Assembly: GCA_963752755.1 (NCBI GenBank)
Contig: CAVVZJ010000003.1
Coordinates: forward strand, 682,001 to 746,000
Source: CAVVZJ01 sp963752755
Lineage (GTDB): Bacteria; Planctomycetota; Planctomycetia; Isosphaerales; Isosphaeraceae
Direction of reading: 5' to 3'
Length of the DNA: 64,000 nt
Part shown: piece by piece, positions 45,359-56,209 of the stretch
Position numbering within the stretch: the first letter of the stretch is position 1
Layout: every line of letters starts with the position of its first letter
Notes under the pieces: generated by a model
The model's database searches: none
Seen by the model: only the letters and a program-made list of their open reading frames with translations
What the model was told of the DNA's origin: nothing
Program-made: the position numbers and the translations under genes

Positions 45359-46516
45359 CTACTTGCGGACCTTCGCCCGTTCGGCGGCCGACTGCCTGAG
45401 CCCCTCCGCCGTCTGGTTCAAATCCTCGATCGCCGCCGTGAGCGTCGGCGCCCGGTAGGGCGGGAGCACGACCCAGCGGTCGGCGGCCGGGGCATCCGGC
45501 GTCGAGGCGAGACGATCGCGGAGGGCATCGCCCAGCAACTCGCTGAAAGCGGCGGCCCCGTTGCGGTTCAGGTGGGTCATGTCGCTCATCGTCTGCGGCG
45601 GGAAACCAGTGTGCCAGCCGTCGAGCACGACGAGGTTGTCGTGACGCGCCACCAGGTCGCGCAGATAACGTTCGTAATCGCCCGCGAGGCCACCACGGTC
45701 GCGACGCGACTGGACCTCCGGCTGCACCGGCGGCAGGAGCCAGAAGACCGGGATGCCACGCGAGCCAGCCAGCGCCAGGAACCGCTCGACATAGACCGAG
45801 TTGACCGGGTGGCAGAGCCACGACCGCGGCAGGAAGTTCGTCCTCTCCAGCATCGCGACGACCTCGGCCGGGGGCGGGTAATCGGGCGGCTGGATGTGGG
45901 CGCCGAGGTTGTGCTGCCAGTTGCGGACCCGCGGGTAAATTCCCCAACGCGCCGAGGCGAACTCACCCCGGAACGCCGCCATCAACCCCTCGCGCAGCTC
46001 GAACCGAAAGCGGGACGACGGCAGCACCTTGCTCACGGCCGTGGCCGCCAAGAAGCCCGGTTTGCGGGCGGTCCAGGCCATGTCGAGCAGCTCGCCGTAA
46101 CCAGCCAGCTCGGGCCAGAGCCGGGTCAGTGCGAGCGGATCGTCGCCGAGCAGCTCCCCATCCATCAAGACGGCCGCCGGCCGGGACCCGGCGTCGAGTG
46201 CCCGCTTCAGGAGAAAGTAGGCCGTCGGGCCTTGCCCCTTGAAGACCGCGAAGTTGTGCGCCGGCCGCCCGAGCCGCTGTTCCAGGATTCGCGGCGCGAC
46301 GCCGTGCATCACCAGGCTGTCGCCGAAGCAGAGCACCTCCGCCCCCGGCGCCTCGCGGGCGACCGACCGCCCGCTGTGAGCCCAGGCCACCGCCCAGACC
46401 GTCGTGAAGTCGCGCTCGTGCCGACGGAGCCAGCCCTCCGTCAACGCCACCAGGGCGAGCATGCCCACCAGGCCGAGCGGCCAGGGCCAGCGTCGCAGGC
46501 GAGTGAATCGGCTCAC
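45359..46516 (-). CDS. Membrane-anchored SGNH/DUF1574-like hydrolase, about 385 aa
   Basis: The likely GTG start at 46516 follows GGAGGG; an in-frame ATG lies at 46582. A single anchor helix (WPWPLGLVGMLALVALTEGW) precedes an SGNH-type domain. It has GAEVLCFGDSLVMHGVAPRI (nucleophile Ser in GDS), the oxyanion-type GQGPTAYFLLKRALDAG, and the C-terminal TMSDMTHLNRNGAAAFSELL (Asp and His of the triad). DUF1574/AlgJ-like proteins are tied to O-acetylation of exported polysaccharide, which is a reasonable but unproven role. No acetyl-transfer partner (MBOAT) is adjacent. Confidence 0.7.
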   Translation of the reverse strand: MSRFTRLRRWPWPLGLVGMLALVALTEGWLRRHERDFTTVWAVAWAHSGRSVAREAPGAEVLCFGDSLVMHGVAPRILEQRLGRPAHNFAVFKGQGPTAYFLLKRALDAGSRPAAVLMDGELLGDDPLALTRLWPELAGYGELLDMAWTARKPGFLAATAVSKVLPSSRFRFELREGLMAAFRGEFASARWGIYPRVRNWQHNLGAHIQPPDYPPPAEVVAMLERTNFLPRSWLCHPVNSVYVERFLALAGSRGIPVFWLLPPVQPEVQSRRDRGGLAGDYERYLRDLVARHDNLVVLDGWHTGFPPQTMSDMTHLNRNGAAAFSELLGDALRDRLASTPDAPAADRWVVLPPYRAPTLTAAIEDLNQTAEGLRQSAAERAKVRK

Positions 46517-46626
46517 GACGCGTCGCCCTCCAGGGGATCGCCTCGTTTCGGTTCGCAGGAACCCGGACCAGGCCAGTCGCATGGAGAGGGCGCAGAGTGG
46601 CGGCCCGTGTTCTAGCAGGGAGGGCC

Positions 46627-46662
46627 CGGACGGTCAAGGCGGCCCCTCTCCTTGACCGTCCG
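46627..46662. terminator. Perfect 13-bp hairpin
   Basis: CGGACGGTCAAGG and CCTTGACCGTCCG pair exactly around a 10-base loop. It stands upstream of the SGNH gene, so it may belong to an element or to a small RNA rather than terminate a gene. Confidence 0.5.
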
Positions 46663-46711
46663 CCAATCGGGGCCGCATCTCATGGGCTATATTAGAGTGC
46701 GTTTATTGTTC

Positions 46712-46736
46712 CCGAGTGCCATTGTCGGGCACTCGG
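46712..46736. repeat. 9-bp hairpin following a TATATT box
   Basis: CCGAGTGCC and GGCACTCGG pair around a 7-base loop, about 20 bases after TATATT (46688-46693). No protein-coding frame follows immediately. It may mark a small transcript. Confidence 0.35.
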
Positions 46737-46967
46737 AACCTCCGCCCACCCGCACCAGGGCTAAGAATGGTGGATCGCCTGAGCAACCTACCACGGCTGC
46801 CGCCGCTCGCAGGGCACGCAAAGATTCGGCGAAGCACGCACAGAAATTTATCCGTGACAGCCGATCACAAAAACAACGGCGTTTGGATAACGAGGTTCCT
46901 CTTGCCCAGCCTTCGCATCCTTTCTAAATTGGTGGTGAATCCCGCTCCTCCTTTCTCGACTCGGCCG

Positions 46968-47047
46968 CGAAACGAACCCGACGGTAATCTGGGTAATTTT
47001 CGAAACGAACCCAACGGCCAGGCACGGCGAGACGAAACGAACCCGAC
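46968..47047. repeat. Three 15-bp repeats CGAAACGAACCC(G/A)AC at 32-33 bp spacing
   Basis: Copies lie at 46968-46982, 47001-47015 (one change) and 47033-47047. Intervening 17-18 bases are unrelated to each other. Apart from these and the hairpins at 46627 and 46712, the gap 46517-47220 has no recognisable gene. Confidence 0.7.
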
Positions 47048-47220
47048 ATCACACTGGTTCATTGACCCAACGCATGTAACGATTCCGAGAACTTCCCGGA
47101 GAACCACCGCACAAGAAAGCCGTCCCGGCGTCGTAAAGGACAAGAACAGTCCCCGCTGGTTCCCTGCGCCGGGGGATTGGCAGTCGAGCGACGATGGCAT
47201 TAAGATTGTGATCCGTCTCC

Positions 47221-47544
47221 ATGAGTGAGATTCCCCCGGATGGCCTGACCCTCGGCGCCCTCCAGCGTCAGATCCGGGAGACCTACGGCACCAAGGACGC
47301 CGCCCGCGGCGACGCGGCGACGTTCCTCTGGCTGGCCGAGGAGTTCGGCGAGCTGGCGACGGCCCTGCGATCGGGCACCCGGGAGGAGCTGGCCCGGGAG
47401 ATGGCCGACGTCCTGGCCTGGCTCGCCACCTTGGCCAACCTCCGGGGGATCGACCTGGAAGCCGCCGTCTGGGAGAAATACGGCCGGGCCTGCCCCGGTT
47501 GCGGCCAGGTCCCCTGCGCCTGCGACCCGTCCGAAAAACCCTGA
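47221..47544 (+). CDS. MazG-like nucleotide pyrophosphohydrolase with C-terminal Cys cluster, 107 aa
   Basis: The helical MazG core is seen in LGALQRQIRETYGTKDAARG, FLWLAEEFGELATAL and REMADVLAWLATLANLRGID, giving the EExxE...ExxD metal-binding pattern. After the core comes KYGRACPGCGQVPCACDP, four cysteines spaced like a small zinc site. MazG proteins hydrolyse non-canonical NTPs to NMP and PPi. The short single-domain form with a zinc-type tail is unusual in my experience. The gene is intact and stands before the exported-protein/ABC operon. Confidence 0.8.
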   Translation: MSEIPPDGLTLGALQRQIRETYGTKDAARGDAATFLWLAEEFGELATALRSGTREELAREMADVLAWLATLANLRGIDLEAAVWEKYGRACPGCGQVPCACDPSEKP

Positions 47545-47592
47545 CCCGCCCCTTGATCCGACCCGACCCGATGCCGGCCGCTGAGAGGTCCC

Positions 47593-49849
47593 ATGCGAGC
47601 GAGAGCCCGCCCCCGGTCCCCACTCGCCACGATCGCCCTGACCGCCGCGCCCTGGCCGGTCTGCTGGTCGGGCGCGGCCCCGGCCGCCCGGGCGCAGAGG
47701 ACGGACCCGGAACGGCCGACCGTCGAGAACGTGCGGATCGGCTTCACCGACTCGATCCAGGGACGCTACAAGGTCGGCACCTGGACGCCGGTCTGGATCG
47801 ACCTGCAGGGCGGCCGCTCGCCGTTCCGGGGCCAGATCGAGATCACCGCGCCCGACGACGACGGTACGCCCACGGCGATCCGGTTCCCGGCCTTCCTCCA
47901 GGCCCGCGAAGTCCGCACGTTCGCCGCGATCCGTCCGGCCGGGAACGCGCGTCGGCCGAGGTCACGGTCCGCATGCTCGACGAGGAAGGGCCGGCCGGTC
48001 GGCACGGCCCGGCCACGGCTTGTCGACACCAGAGCCAATGGAGCCGTCCACCCAGCTCCTCCTCGAAGCCGGCACAGCGAGCGGCTTGCGCGAGGTGGTC
48101 GAGCTGCCGAGGTTCCGCAACGCGCCGACGCACGCCGGAGCTGGTCATCGCCACGCTCAACCGCTGGCCGGGCGTCTGGTACGGCTTCGACGGCATCGGC
48201 TCGATCGTGATCGAGACGGGCAACCGCGACGCGATGGACCGGCTCCGCGACGGGGCCGACCGGGTGCTCCGCGAGTGGGTCGCCCAGGGCGGGCATCTCG
48301 TCGTGACGCTCGGCTCCAACTGGCAGGAGAGCCAGGGAGTTACTCGGCTCGATGCTGCCGGCCGAGCCGACCGGCCCTGTCGTCTTGACGGACGTGTCGA
48401 GCATCGAGTCGTTCGCAGGCAACCCCCCGAACCGGCTCGGCTCGCCGATCAACGTCATGCGACTCGAAGGCTGGCAGGAACGCGGGGCGGTCCTGCTCGC
48501 GACGGCGACCACGACCCCGCTGGTCGTCCGCGGGCCGTACGGACTGGGCCGGGTCACCCTCGTCGGCCTCGACGTGGCCGGCAAGCCGTTCGCCGACTGG
48601 CCGGACAAGCGGCTCTTCTGGGACCGGGTGCTCGACCTCCGCGGTCGGAGCGTCGAGGCGGAAACGGGACTCGCCTTCTCCGGCGGCGCGATCATCCAGG
48701 CCGCCGCGCCCGAGCTGGCGGCCGTGCTGCACCGGACACTCGAATCCTTCCCCGGCGTCCGGATCGTGCCGTTCGGCTGGGTCGCCTTCTTCGTGTTCGT
48801 CTATATCGTGCTGATCGGACCGCTCGACTACCTCTTCCTCAAGCGGGTCGTCAAGCGGATGGAGCTGACCTGGATCACCTTCCCCTTGATCGTCGTGACG
48901 GTGAGCATCCTCGCCTATGTCGGCGCCCACGCGATCAAGGGGGACGACCTCCGGGTCAACAAGGTCGATCTTCTCGACTTCGACCAGACGACCGGCCAGT
49001 TCCGAGGCACGACCTGGCTGACCATCTTCAGCCCGGAGAACCACGACTACGGCCTGGCGATCCACCCGCACGGCCCCGACCTCGACCCCGAAAGCCAGGC
49101 GTCGGACGTGACCACGACGACCCTGAGCTGGTTCGCCCCGCCCGAGCCAGTCCTGGGCGGCACCGGGCGGATCGCGTTCGGCAACGTAGGTTACCGCTAC
49201 GAGCCGGCAGGCGAGCCGGAAGCCCTGGCGGGCGTCCGCATCCCGATCTGGAGCACCAAGAGCTTCACCGGCCGCTGGACCGGCACGGCCCGCACCCCGG
49301 TGCTCCAGGCCGACCTCGCACCGACGAGCGGCGACCGCGTGGCCGGCTCGATCCGCAACCTGCTGGACGTCCCCTTGAAGAACGTCCAGCTCTACTACGG
49401 CCGCAACCTCTACGACCTCGGCACGATCCGCCCCCAGGGGATCGCCCGGGTGGACCCGACCCGGACCGAGGCGATGTCCAGCTACCTGGGCCGGCTCGCC
49501 CAGTCGCTGGAGCGCCGTCGGATGCAGTCCACCGAGCCAGGGTCCGTCGAGGCCGAGCGGGCGGCCGGCGTGCGAGCCGACGTGATTCGCTCGGCGATGT
49601 TCCACGAGGGGATGGGCTCCCGAGGCGCGATCCACCCGAACCTGGCCTTCCGCACGCTCGACCTGACCGCCCAGGTCTCCGAGCTTCGCCGTCCGATCCT
49701 CGTCGCCGAGGTGGACGCCCCGGCCGCGTCGATGGAACTGAAAGACGCCCCCGCCGACCCCGGAGATTCACCAGACCACCTTGCTCCGCGTGATCCTGCC
49801 GCTCGGCCGCGAGGCGGCGACGCGAACCAGCCCGACCCGTCGAGAATGA
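47593..49849 (+). CDS. Large exported/membrane protein of an ABC-transport operon, frameshifted
   Basis: The start MRARARPRSPLATIALTAAP is a signal peptide. The first domain (RIGFTDSIQGRYKVGTWTPV, then WIDLQGGRSPFRGQIEITAP) is beta-sandwich-like. A glutamine-amidotransferase-like middle (VWYGFDGIGSIVIETGNRDA, VLREWVAQGGHLVVTLGSN) follows, then two membrane helices (VAFFVFVYIVLIGPLDYLFL, FPLIVVTVSILAYVGA) and a C-terminal beta domain. It ends EIHQTTLLRVILPLGREAAT. At least six shifts break it between about 47950 and 49770. The layout resembles membrane proteins that accompany Gld-type ABC exporters. It is followed by a 50-residue membrane protein and an ABC ATPase. Confidence 0.65.
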
Positions 49850-49964
49850 TCCTCCCGGCCCCGTCCTGCCGATCTCAACGGGACCGGACGGACGACCGGA
49901 TTGCCGTCGTCTCGTGTGTTTGTGAGTTCCCCAAACCCCAGCCCGTTGACGGAGATCGCTGCCA

Positions 49965-50117
49965 ATGTCGCTCCTGATCGCCGCCCGCGGCCGTGGTATC
50001 GCCAACCTGATCCGGGGTCTGTCCGAGGGCGACCCGGTCGACATCGGGATCACGGCGGTCGTCGCCCTGTTCTTCGTCGGCAGCATGATTTACAAGGCCA
50101 AGAAGAAGCCGGAATGA
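49965..50117 (+). CDS. Tiny single-pass membrane protein, 50 aa
   Basis: An ATG at 49965 opens MSLLIAARGRGIANLIRGLS, followed by EGDPVDIGITAVVALFFVGS, MIYKAKKKPE and a TGA at 50115-50117. There is one hydrophobic helix with a positively charged end. It sits between the large membrane protein and the ABC ATPase on the same strand, so it is likely co-transcribed and may be a small subunit. It is too short for most gene callers. Confidence 0.55.
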   Translation: MSLLIAARGRGIANLIRGLSEGDPVDIGITAVVALFFVGSMIYKAKKKPE

Positions 50118-50198
50118 CCCGGAGTCGCCGCGGCCCGGCCCGACCGCAGACCGCCGGGCCGTGGCGTCCGTCCAGCCAGCCCAAGTGAGGCGTCCCCC

Positions 50199-51127
<929 letters not shown>

Positions 51128-51336
51128 GCCGCCCTGATCCGGCCTCGCCCTGGGTCATGGACTACCCGCGCCACCGTCACCACCGCAACAGGCCGACCCC
51201 CCCGCGACCGACCCGCCCCGATTGGCCCGCGGGCGGGGGTCTGGCGTGCCGATTGGGGATAACACGCCAGGCGGGGAAATGGCACGGTTGGGGATGCGTC
51301 CCGGCGGGAATGGGCCCGGAGAGGGAGGGAGCAAGG

Positions 51337-52329
51337 ATGTTCGGACGGCACAAGAGACGGGAGTCGGCGTTCCGGCCGTCGCTGGGGCACGAGGGCGGGG
51401 CGCTTGGAGTCGCGTGCCCTGATGTCGATCGCTTCGATTCGCGCGGTCAATCTCCCTTCGGCGGCACAGCGGAAGATCGTTCTGCCGGACAATGGTCACA
51501 AGTTGACCCAGGAGGGCCTGCCCACCTTCGCCCGCAACTATGTCCAGACAGGCATCGGCAACGGCGGCCGGGCGGCCGTGATGGTCGATACCGACGGCGA
51601 ACTGTATGTCGCCCACGTCACCGGCGGCGGCACCGTCCGCGCCAAGGCAGCGCCGGGCGGCCAGGTGGATCTGTATCTCTACGGCACCAACGTCGATAGC
51701 ATCCTGACGATCGACCCCGAGCCGCCCTCGATCACCCGGAACAACGCCCACAATTTCGGCACCGGCACGGCTTTGCAGGACAGCGTGCTGCACGTTCGCA
51801 ACGTCAACGTCGTCAACGGCCACATCGGCCAGATCCTCGGCTACAAGACGGCCACCCTCTCGGGCAGCCTGACGGTCATGGCGACCAGCGGGCCGCAGTC
51901 GAACGTCGATCGGATCGCCTTCTACAACATCTTGCCCGGCGCCTCGATCGCCGTCGGCGGCGACCTCGCCACGCTCGACGTGTACAGCACGCTGTACCTC
52001 AACGGCGGCCCCGGCATCCTCGTTGGCCGCGACCTGGACTTCCTCTCGACCGGCCAGAGCCTGGTGCTCGCCAACGGGGCCTCAATCCTTACCGGACGCG
52101 ACATCGGCCCGTTCGTCCAGGGTGCCAAGGGGACCGGCCCCGGAGGTAGCCAGGCGCGATCATCCAGGGCGATCTGATCGTCGGCCCCGGCAGCACGATC
52201 GCCGCCGGGCGGATCAACTACGGGCCGATCATCGTCCGCGGCAGCATCGCCGGTCTGGAGAACCTGCCGGCCGCCACCCTCGCGGTGACGTACTACCAGC
52301 GCGACGGCAGCTACATCCCCGTGGGCTGA
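51337..52329 (+). CDS. Exported surface-type protein with LESRALMS motif, two frameshifts
   Basis: The start MFGRHKRRESAFRPSLGHEG leads into LESRALMSIASIRAVNLP after one extra base near 51403. LESR(x)L(L/M)S-type motifs mark the N-terminal region of many planctomycete secreted proteins. The rest is beta-rich and Gly/Asn-rich (GGTVRAKAAPGGQVDLYLYG, NVNVVNGHIGQILGYKTATL, GPGILVGRDLDFLSTGQSLV), suggesting a parallel beta-helix. A shift near 52152 restores IIQGDLIVGPGSTIAAGRIN and the end YYQRDGSYIPVG. No catalytic motif is seen. Confidence 0.65.
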
Positions 52330-52433
52330 CGGCTCTGTCCGCAAGCACCGCCGTCTTCTCGTGCCACCGGCCCCCTTGCTACGATAGTCGCAAGGGGGCT
52401 GCTCCACGACACACGGGCCGATGAGGCGGGCCG

Positions 52434-53257
52434 ATGCCCAGGGCCGATAACACCTACCGACTGGTCATCTTCGACGAGCCCGAAGACCCCCAGGCCGTGC
52501 GCGACCTGATCTGCGGCGTGACCGGCCTGCACCCGACCGACGTGATGCAGTGGGTCGCCCGCGCCCCCGGCGTCTGGCCGCATCCGCTGGCCGAGGGCGA
52601 GGTCCGTGAGATCCTCGACGGCTCTCTATGACCTGGGGGTTGCCGCCGAGGCCTGGCGGGCCGACCTCCTGCCCGTGCTCTACCCGCCCCGCAACGTCCA
52701 CGACGTCGCCTGCCTGCCGAACGGCCTCCGCGTCCGCGGCCTCCGTGGCGAGCCGATCCACTGGGTTCCCTGGGATGCCATCGAGCTGGTCAGCGCCGGC
52801 CGGATCGAGCAGGCGGACGAACTGAGGGTGATCGCCCCGCCGTCGTGGGTGCAAGCCGTGAGCACCGGCCTGAACGCCTTGCTCCATCGTCCCTCTCGGC
52901 TCGCCCGCCGCGAGCGGTCGATGCGTGTCTCCCGCGAGCCGGTCGGCGAGCTGATCGTCGTCCGCCGCGATCCCCGGATCGCCTTGCGGGTCGCCGAGGA
53001 TGCCATGAACTACGCCTACCTCGGCGACCGCAAACAGGCCACCGCCTCCGAGAACTTCCTCCTCTTCCTCACCGACCTCTGCGGAGCACGCCAGCCAGGC
53101 TTACGTCACCCACCCGACCCGCGCCTTGCTGGAGGGCGACGCATCGGAGGCCGTCACCTTCCCGAGTTCGCAGGCCTTGATGGACTACTCGTTCCACCGC
53201 CTCCTCTGGAGCTGGTATCGCCGCGACCGGGACGCCCAGAAGCGGTCCGACTCCTGA
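52434..53257 (+). CDS. Hypothetical protein, 273 aa, two frameshifts
   Basis: Removing one extra T near 52624 and one extra G near 53083 joins three frames into a single protein. It starts MPRADNTYRLVIFDEPEDPQ, continues DLICGVTGLHPTDVMQWVAR and VREILDGLYDLGVAAEAWRA, then RGLRGEPIHWVPWDAIELVS, and ends YSFHRLLWSWYRRDRDAQKR. The first 70 residues resemble the ClpS-like or ribosomal L7/L12 C-terminal-type fold found at the head of some planctomycete proteins (DEPEDPQAVRDLICGVTGLH). Otherwise unknown. No signal peptide. Confidence 0.6.
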
Positions 53258-53315
53258 GCGATCGTCCGGCGGCCCACTCTTGCAACCGCGGGGCGGCCTG
53301 TTATTCTACGCCCCC

Positions 53316-54146
53316 ATGGATCCTCCTCCCTTGCGGTCGGCCCTGATCGGCGAGTTTCTCGGCACGGCGTTGCTCATCCTGCTGGGCGACGGCGTGGTCG
53401 GCTCGGTCGTCCTGCTGCACAAGCAGGCCGACTGGATCGTGATCACGACCGGCTGGGGACTGGCGGTTGCCCTGGCCGTCTATCTGAGCGGTCGGCTCAG
53501 CGGCGGCCACATCAACCCGGCCGTGACCCTGGCCCTCGCCGTGCGGGGCGACTTCCCGTGGAGTCGGCTCTTGCCGTACTGGACGGCCCAGGTGGCGGGG
53601 GCGTTCTCGGGGCCTGCCTGGTCTATGTCGATTACGCGGACGCCTTCGCGGCGTTCGAGGTGGCCGAGGGGATCACGCGGGGCGTCCTGATCGACGGCAA
53701 GCTCGCCGGAGAGGCGGTCGGTGGGGCGGGGGTCTTCGCGACCTTCCCGGCGTTCGGAACGACCTGGCGGAACGTCTTCAGCGAGTTCCTCGGGACGGCC
53801 GTGCTGCTGGTCGGGGTGCGGGCGTTGTCGGACCGGCGCAACGTCCACTTCCGGGGCTACTTCGAGCCCTTGCTCAACGGCCTGCTCGTCTTCGCCATCG
53901 GGCTCTCGCTCGGCGGCTTGACGGGTTACGCGATCAACCCGGCCCGCGACCTCGGGCCGAGGCTGGCGGCGTCGTTGCTGGGCTGGGGGCCGGCGGTTTT
54001 CCGGTCGCACGACTGGTACTTCTGGGTCCCGATCGTCGGGCCGCTGGCCGGGGGCGTCGGGGGCATTCTGCTGTACGACCTGCTCGTGCATCCGAATCTC
54101 CCCGCCCGAGGACGAGCCGGCGCCGCCGGGGCGGGTCGAGGCGTGA
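53316..54146 (+). CDS. Aquaporin/glycerol facilitator family channel, two frameshifts
   Basis: The six-helix MIP fold is clear. First NPA: GRLSGGHINPAVTLALAV; second: GLTGYAINPARDLGPRLAAS. Other conserved parts are ALIGEFLGTALLILLGDGVV and VFSEFLGTAVLLVGVRALSD. A missing C near 53605 and an extra C near 54102 cancel in length; the corrected protein has 276 residues and ends EDEPAPPGRVEA. The Asp after the second NPA (NPARD) is typical of glycerol facilitators, so it may pass glycerol or other small solutes as well as water. Confidence 0.88.
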
Positions 54147-54162
54147 TCCCGCAACGCGGGAT
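54146..54162. terminator. Hairpin directly after the aquaporin stop
   Basis: ATCCCGC-AAC-GCGGGAT is a perfect 7-bp stem with a 3-base loop beginning at the stop codon of the aquaporin gene. It has no T-tract. Confidence 0.5.
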
Positions 54163-54195
54163 GTGGCCTCGCATCGACGCGTGGTCGAGTGCAGC

Positions 54196-54225
54196 TTTAC
54201 ATCCGACCCGCAGGACTGCTAAACT
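54196..54225 (+). promoter_or_regulatory. Candidate promoter for metK
   Basis: TTTACA (54196-54201) and TAAACT (54220-54225) are separated by 18 bases. Transcription from here would give metK a leader of about 150 bases. Confidence 0.45.
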
Positions 54226-54240
54226 CGTCTCCCGAAACGG

Positions 54241-54291
54241 CCCCGGGAGGGAAGAGCCGGGGGAAAGGTCCGCGGACGGGGGACCGTCCGC
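54241..54291 (+). promoter_or_regulatory. Structured metK leader (two hairpins)
   Basis: CCCCGG/CCGGGG and GCGGAC/GTCCGC form two successive GC-rich stems in the expected metK 5' leader. I could not match the region to a known SAM or SAH riboswitch consensus. A regulatory role is speculative. Confidence 0.3.
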
Positions 54292-54380
54292 TCGTCCCGA
54301 AAAAGACAGGCTGACCCCGAAGGGCCGGGCCGCGTCAAGGTGATGCCGCAACCCGCCGAGGTCGAAGGAGAGCCAGCGCC

Positions 54381-55564
54381 GTGTCGCAAGGCAACCGCTA
54401 TTTATTCACGAGCGAGAGCGTCTCGATGGGCCATCCCGACAAGATGGCCGATCAGATCTCTGACGGCATCCTCGATGCCATCTTCGCCCAGGACCCCTAC
54501 GCCCGCGTCGCCTGCGAGACCTTGCTGACGACCGGCCTGGTCGTCGTCGCCGGCGAGATCACGACGAAGGCGGTCGTCGATTACCCGTCGGTCATCCGGC
54601 AGATCGTCCGCGAGATCGGCTACACCTCCAGCGACATGGGCTTCGACGCCGAGACCTGCGGCGTGATGGTCGCCCTGGGCAAGCAGTCGCCCGACATCGC
54701 GATGGGCGTCAACGAGGACAGCGAGAAGGGTAAGGACATCGGCGCCGGCGACCAGGGGCTCATGTTCGGCTACGCCTCGAACGAGACGCCCGAGCTGATG
54801 CCCATGCCGATCGCCCTCTCCCACCGCATCCTCCATCGCCTGACCGAGGCCCGGCAGAAGGGCGAGGTCAACTGGCTCCGGCCGGACAGCAAGAGCCAGG
54901 TCACGAGTCGAGTACGAGGACGGCCGCCCCGTGCGGATCGACGCCGTGGTCGTCTCGACCCAGACGGCCGACATCTCCGATCGAGGAGATCCGCCGGTTC
55001 ATCAAGGACCAGGTGATCCTGCCGGTCCTGCCGAAGGACATGCTCGACGGCGAGACGAAGTTCTACATCAACCCGACCGGCCGCTTCGTCGTCGGCGGCC
55101 CCTGCGGCGATGCCGGCCTGACGGGTCGGAAGATCATCGTCGATACCTACGGCGGCATGGGCCGCCACGGCGGCGGCGCCTTCAGCGGCAAGGACCCGAC
55201 CAAGGTCGATCGCTCGGCCGCCTACATGGGCCGCTACGTCGCCAAGAACGTCGTCGCCGCCGGGCTGGCCGATCGCTGCGAGGTCCAGCTCGCCTACGCC
55301 ATCGGCGTCTCCGAGCCGGTCAGCGTCCATGTGGACACCTTCGGCACCGGCTCGATCCCCGACGCCCGGATCGCCGAGCTGATCCGCGAGCACTTCCCGC
55401 TGACGCCCTCGGGCATCATCAAGCACCTGGACCTCCGCCGGCCGATCTTCCGCAAGACCGCCTCCGGCGGCCACTTCGGTCGCAACGACCCCGACTTCAC
55501 CTGGGAGCGCACCGACAAGGCCGAGGCCCTCAAGAAGGCGGCCGGCGCGGTGGCCGTCGCCTGA
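54381..55564 (+). CDS. metK: S-adenosylmethionine synthetase, two frameshifts
   Basis: The GTG start at 54381 is preceded by AAGGAG. Motifs are YLFTSESVSMGHPDKMADQI, VVAGEITTKAVVDYPSVIRQ, GAGDQGLMFGYASNETPELM, FYINPTGRFVVGGPCGDAGL, TGRKIIVDTYGGMGRHGGGA and FSGKDPTKVDRSAAYMGRYV, which cover all three SAM-synthetase domains. One extra A near 54907 and one extra G near 54981 break the frame within 75 bases; without them the enzyme is 393 residues. It makes SAM from methionine and ATP in the cytosol and should be essential, so the breaks are very probably sequence errors. Confidence 0.93.
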
Positions 55565-56209
55565 CGGGAGGGCCGGGTACGCGAGGAGAATGGTCGAGGT
55601 TGAATGGTCGATGGTCGAGCGGCCCGGAATGGGTCGGGTCGGCCATCGACCCGTTTGCGCCCCCCGGCGGGATGCGGCGGCGACGCGTTCGGGACGACTC
55701 CAGGACGCGCAGGGGACGCACCTGCGGCCACGAACGCCCGTTTCGCAAGTTCTTTACTGAACCCGAGTTGAGCGGCGATCTTCTCCATCTTGAAGTTCGT
55801 TCGGCGCCGGGGACGCGCTGCGAGGGGCTACCGTCCGTGACGCCGTCGGGACCGGATTGAGAAAGAGCCGCACGGAGTATGGTTCGGCGCCGGCGCGGAC
55901 CGCCAGCGCGATCGTGCCACTGTATTGTCTGATTCCGGGGCCGCGATGATCACCTTTTCTTTGGGATTCTCTGTCGAGGAAGGGAGACGCCTCCTCATTT
56001 TGAGAAAACGGCGGTGGCGATCCGGCCTTCGTGGGAGATCGGTGGGCGGAGCCCACGACGCAAATCCGGGATCGTTGCGATTCGGGGACTTCCGGTCAGC
56101 CGCTTGCCAGGGCGGTGTCAGGGCTTACAATGCGCCATGATGCGACGGATTCGTCCGGGGGGGCGGGCCGTTGCACCGAGTGCCTCAAAACGAGGGGGAG
56201 GCCCTGCCC
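55565..56209. other. Intergenic region with short GGTCGA-type repeats
   Basis: No gene is supported here. Near 55600 the run GAATGGTCGAGGTTGAATGG and further ATGGTCGA copies form a short local repeat. The stretch after 55920 is AT-richer and may hold the promoter of the MsrB gene, but no convincing box pair was found. Confidence 0.4.

Noticed and set aside
46968..47047. CRISPR-like periodicity
   Set aside because: Repeats are only 15 bp with three copies, and there are no cas genes or leader. The spacing alone is not enough.
54147..54380. SAM-I or SAM-II riboswitch before metK
   Set aside because: The conserved core bases and kink-turn pattern of those classes were not found; only generic GC stems are visible.
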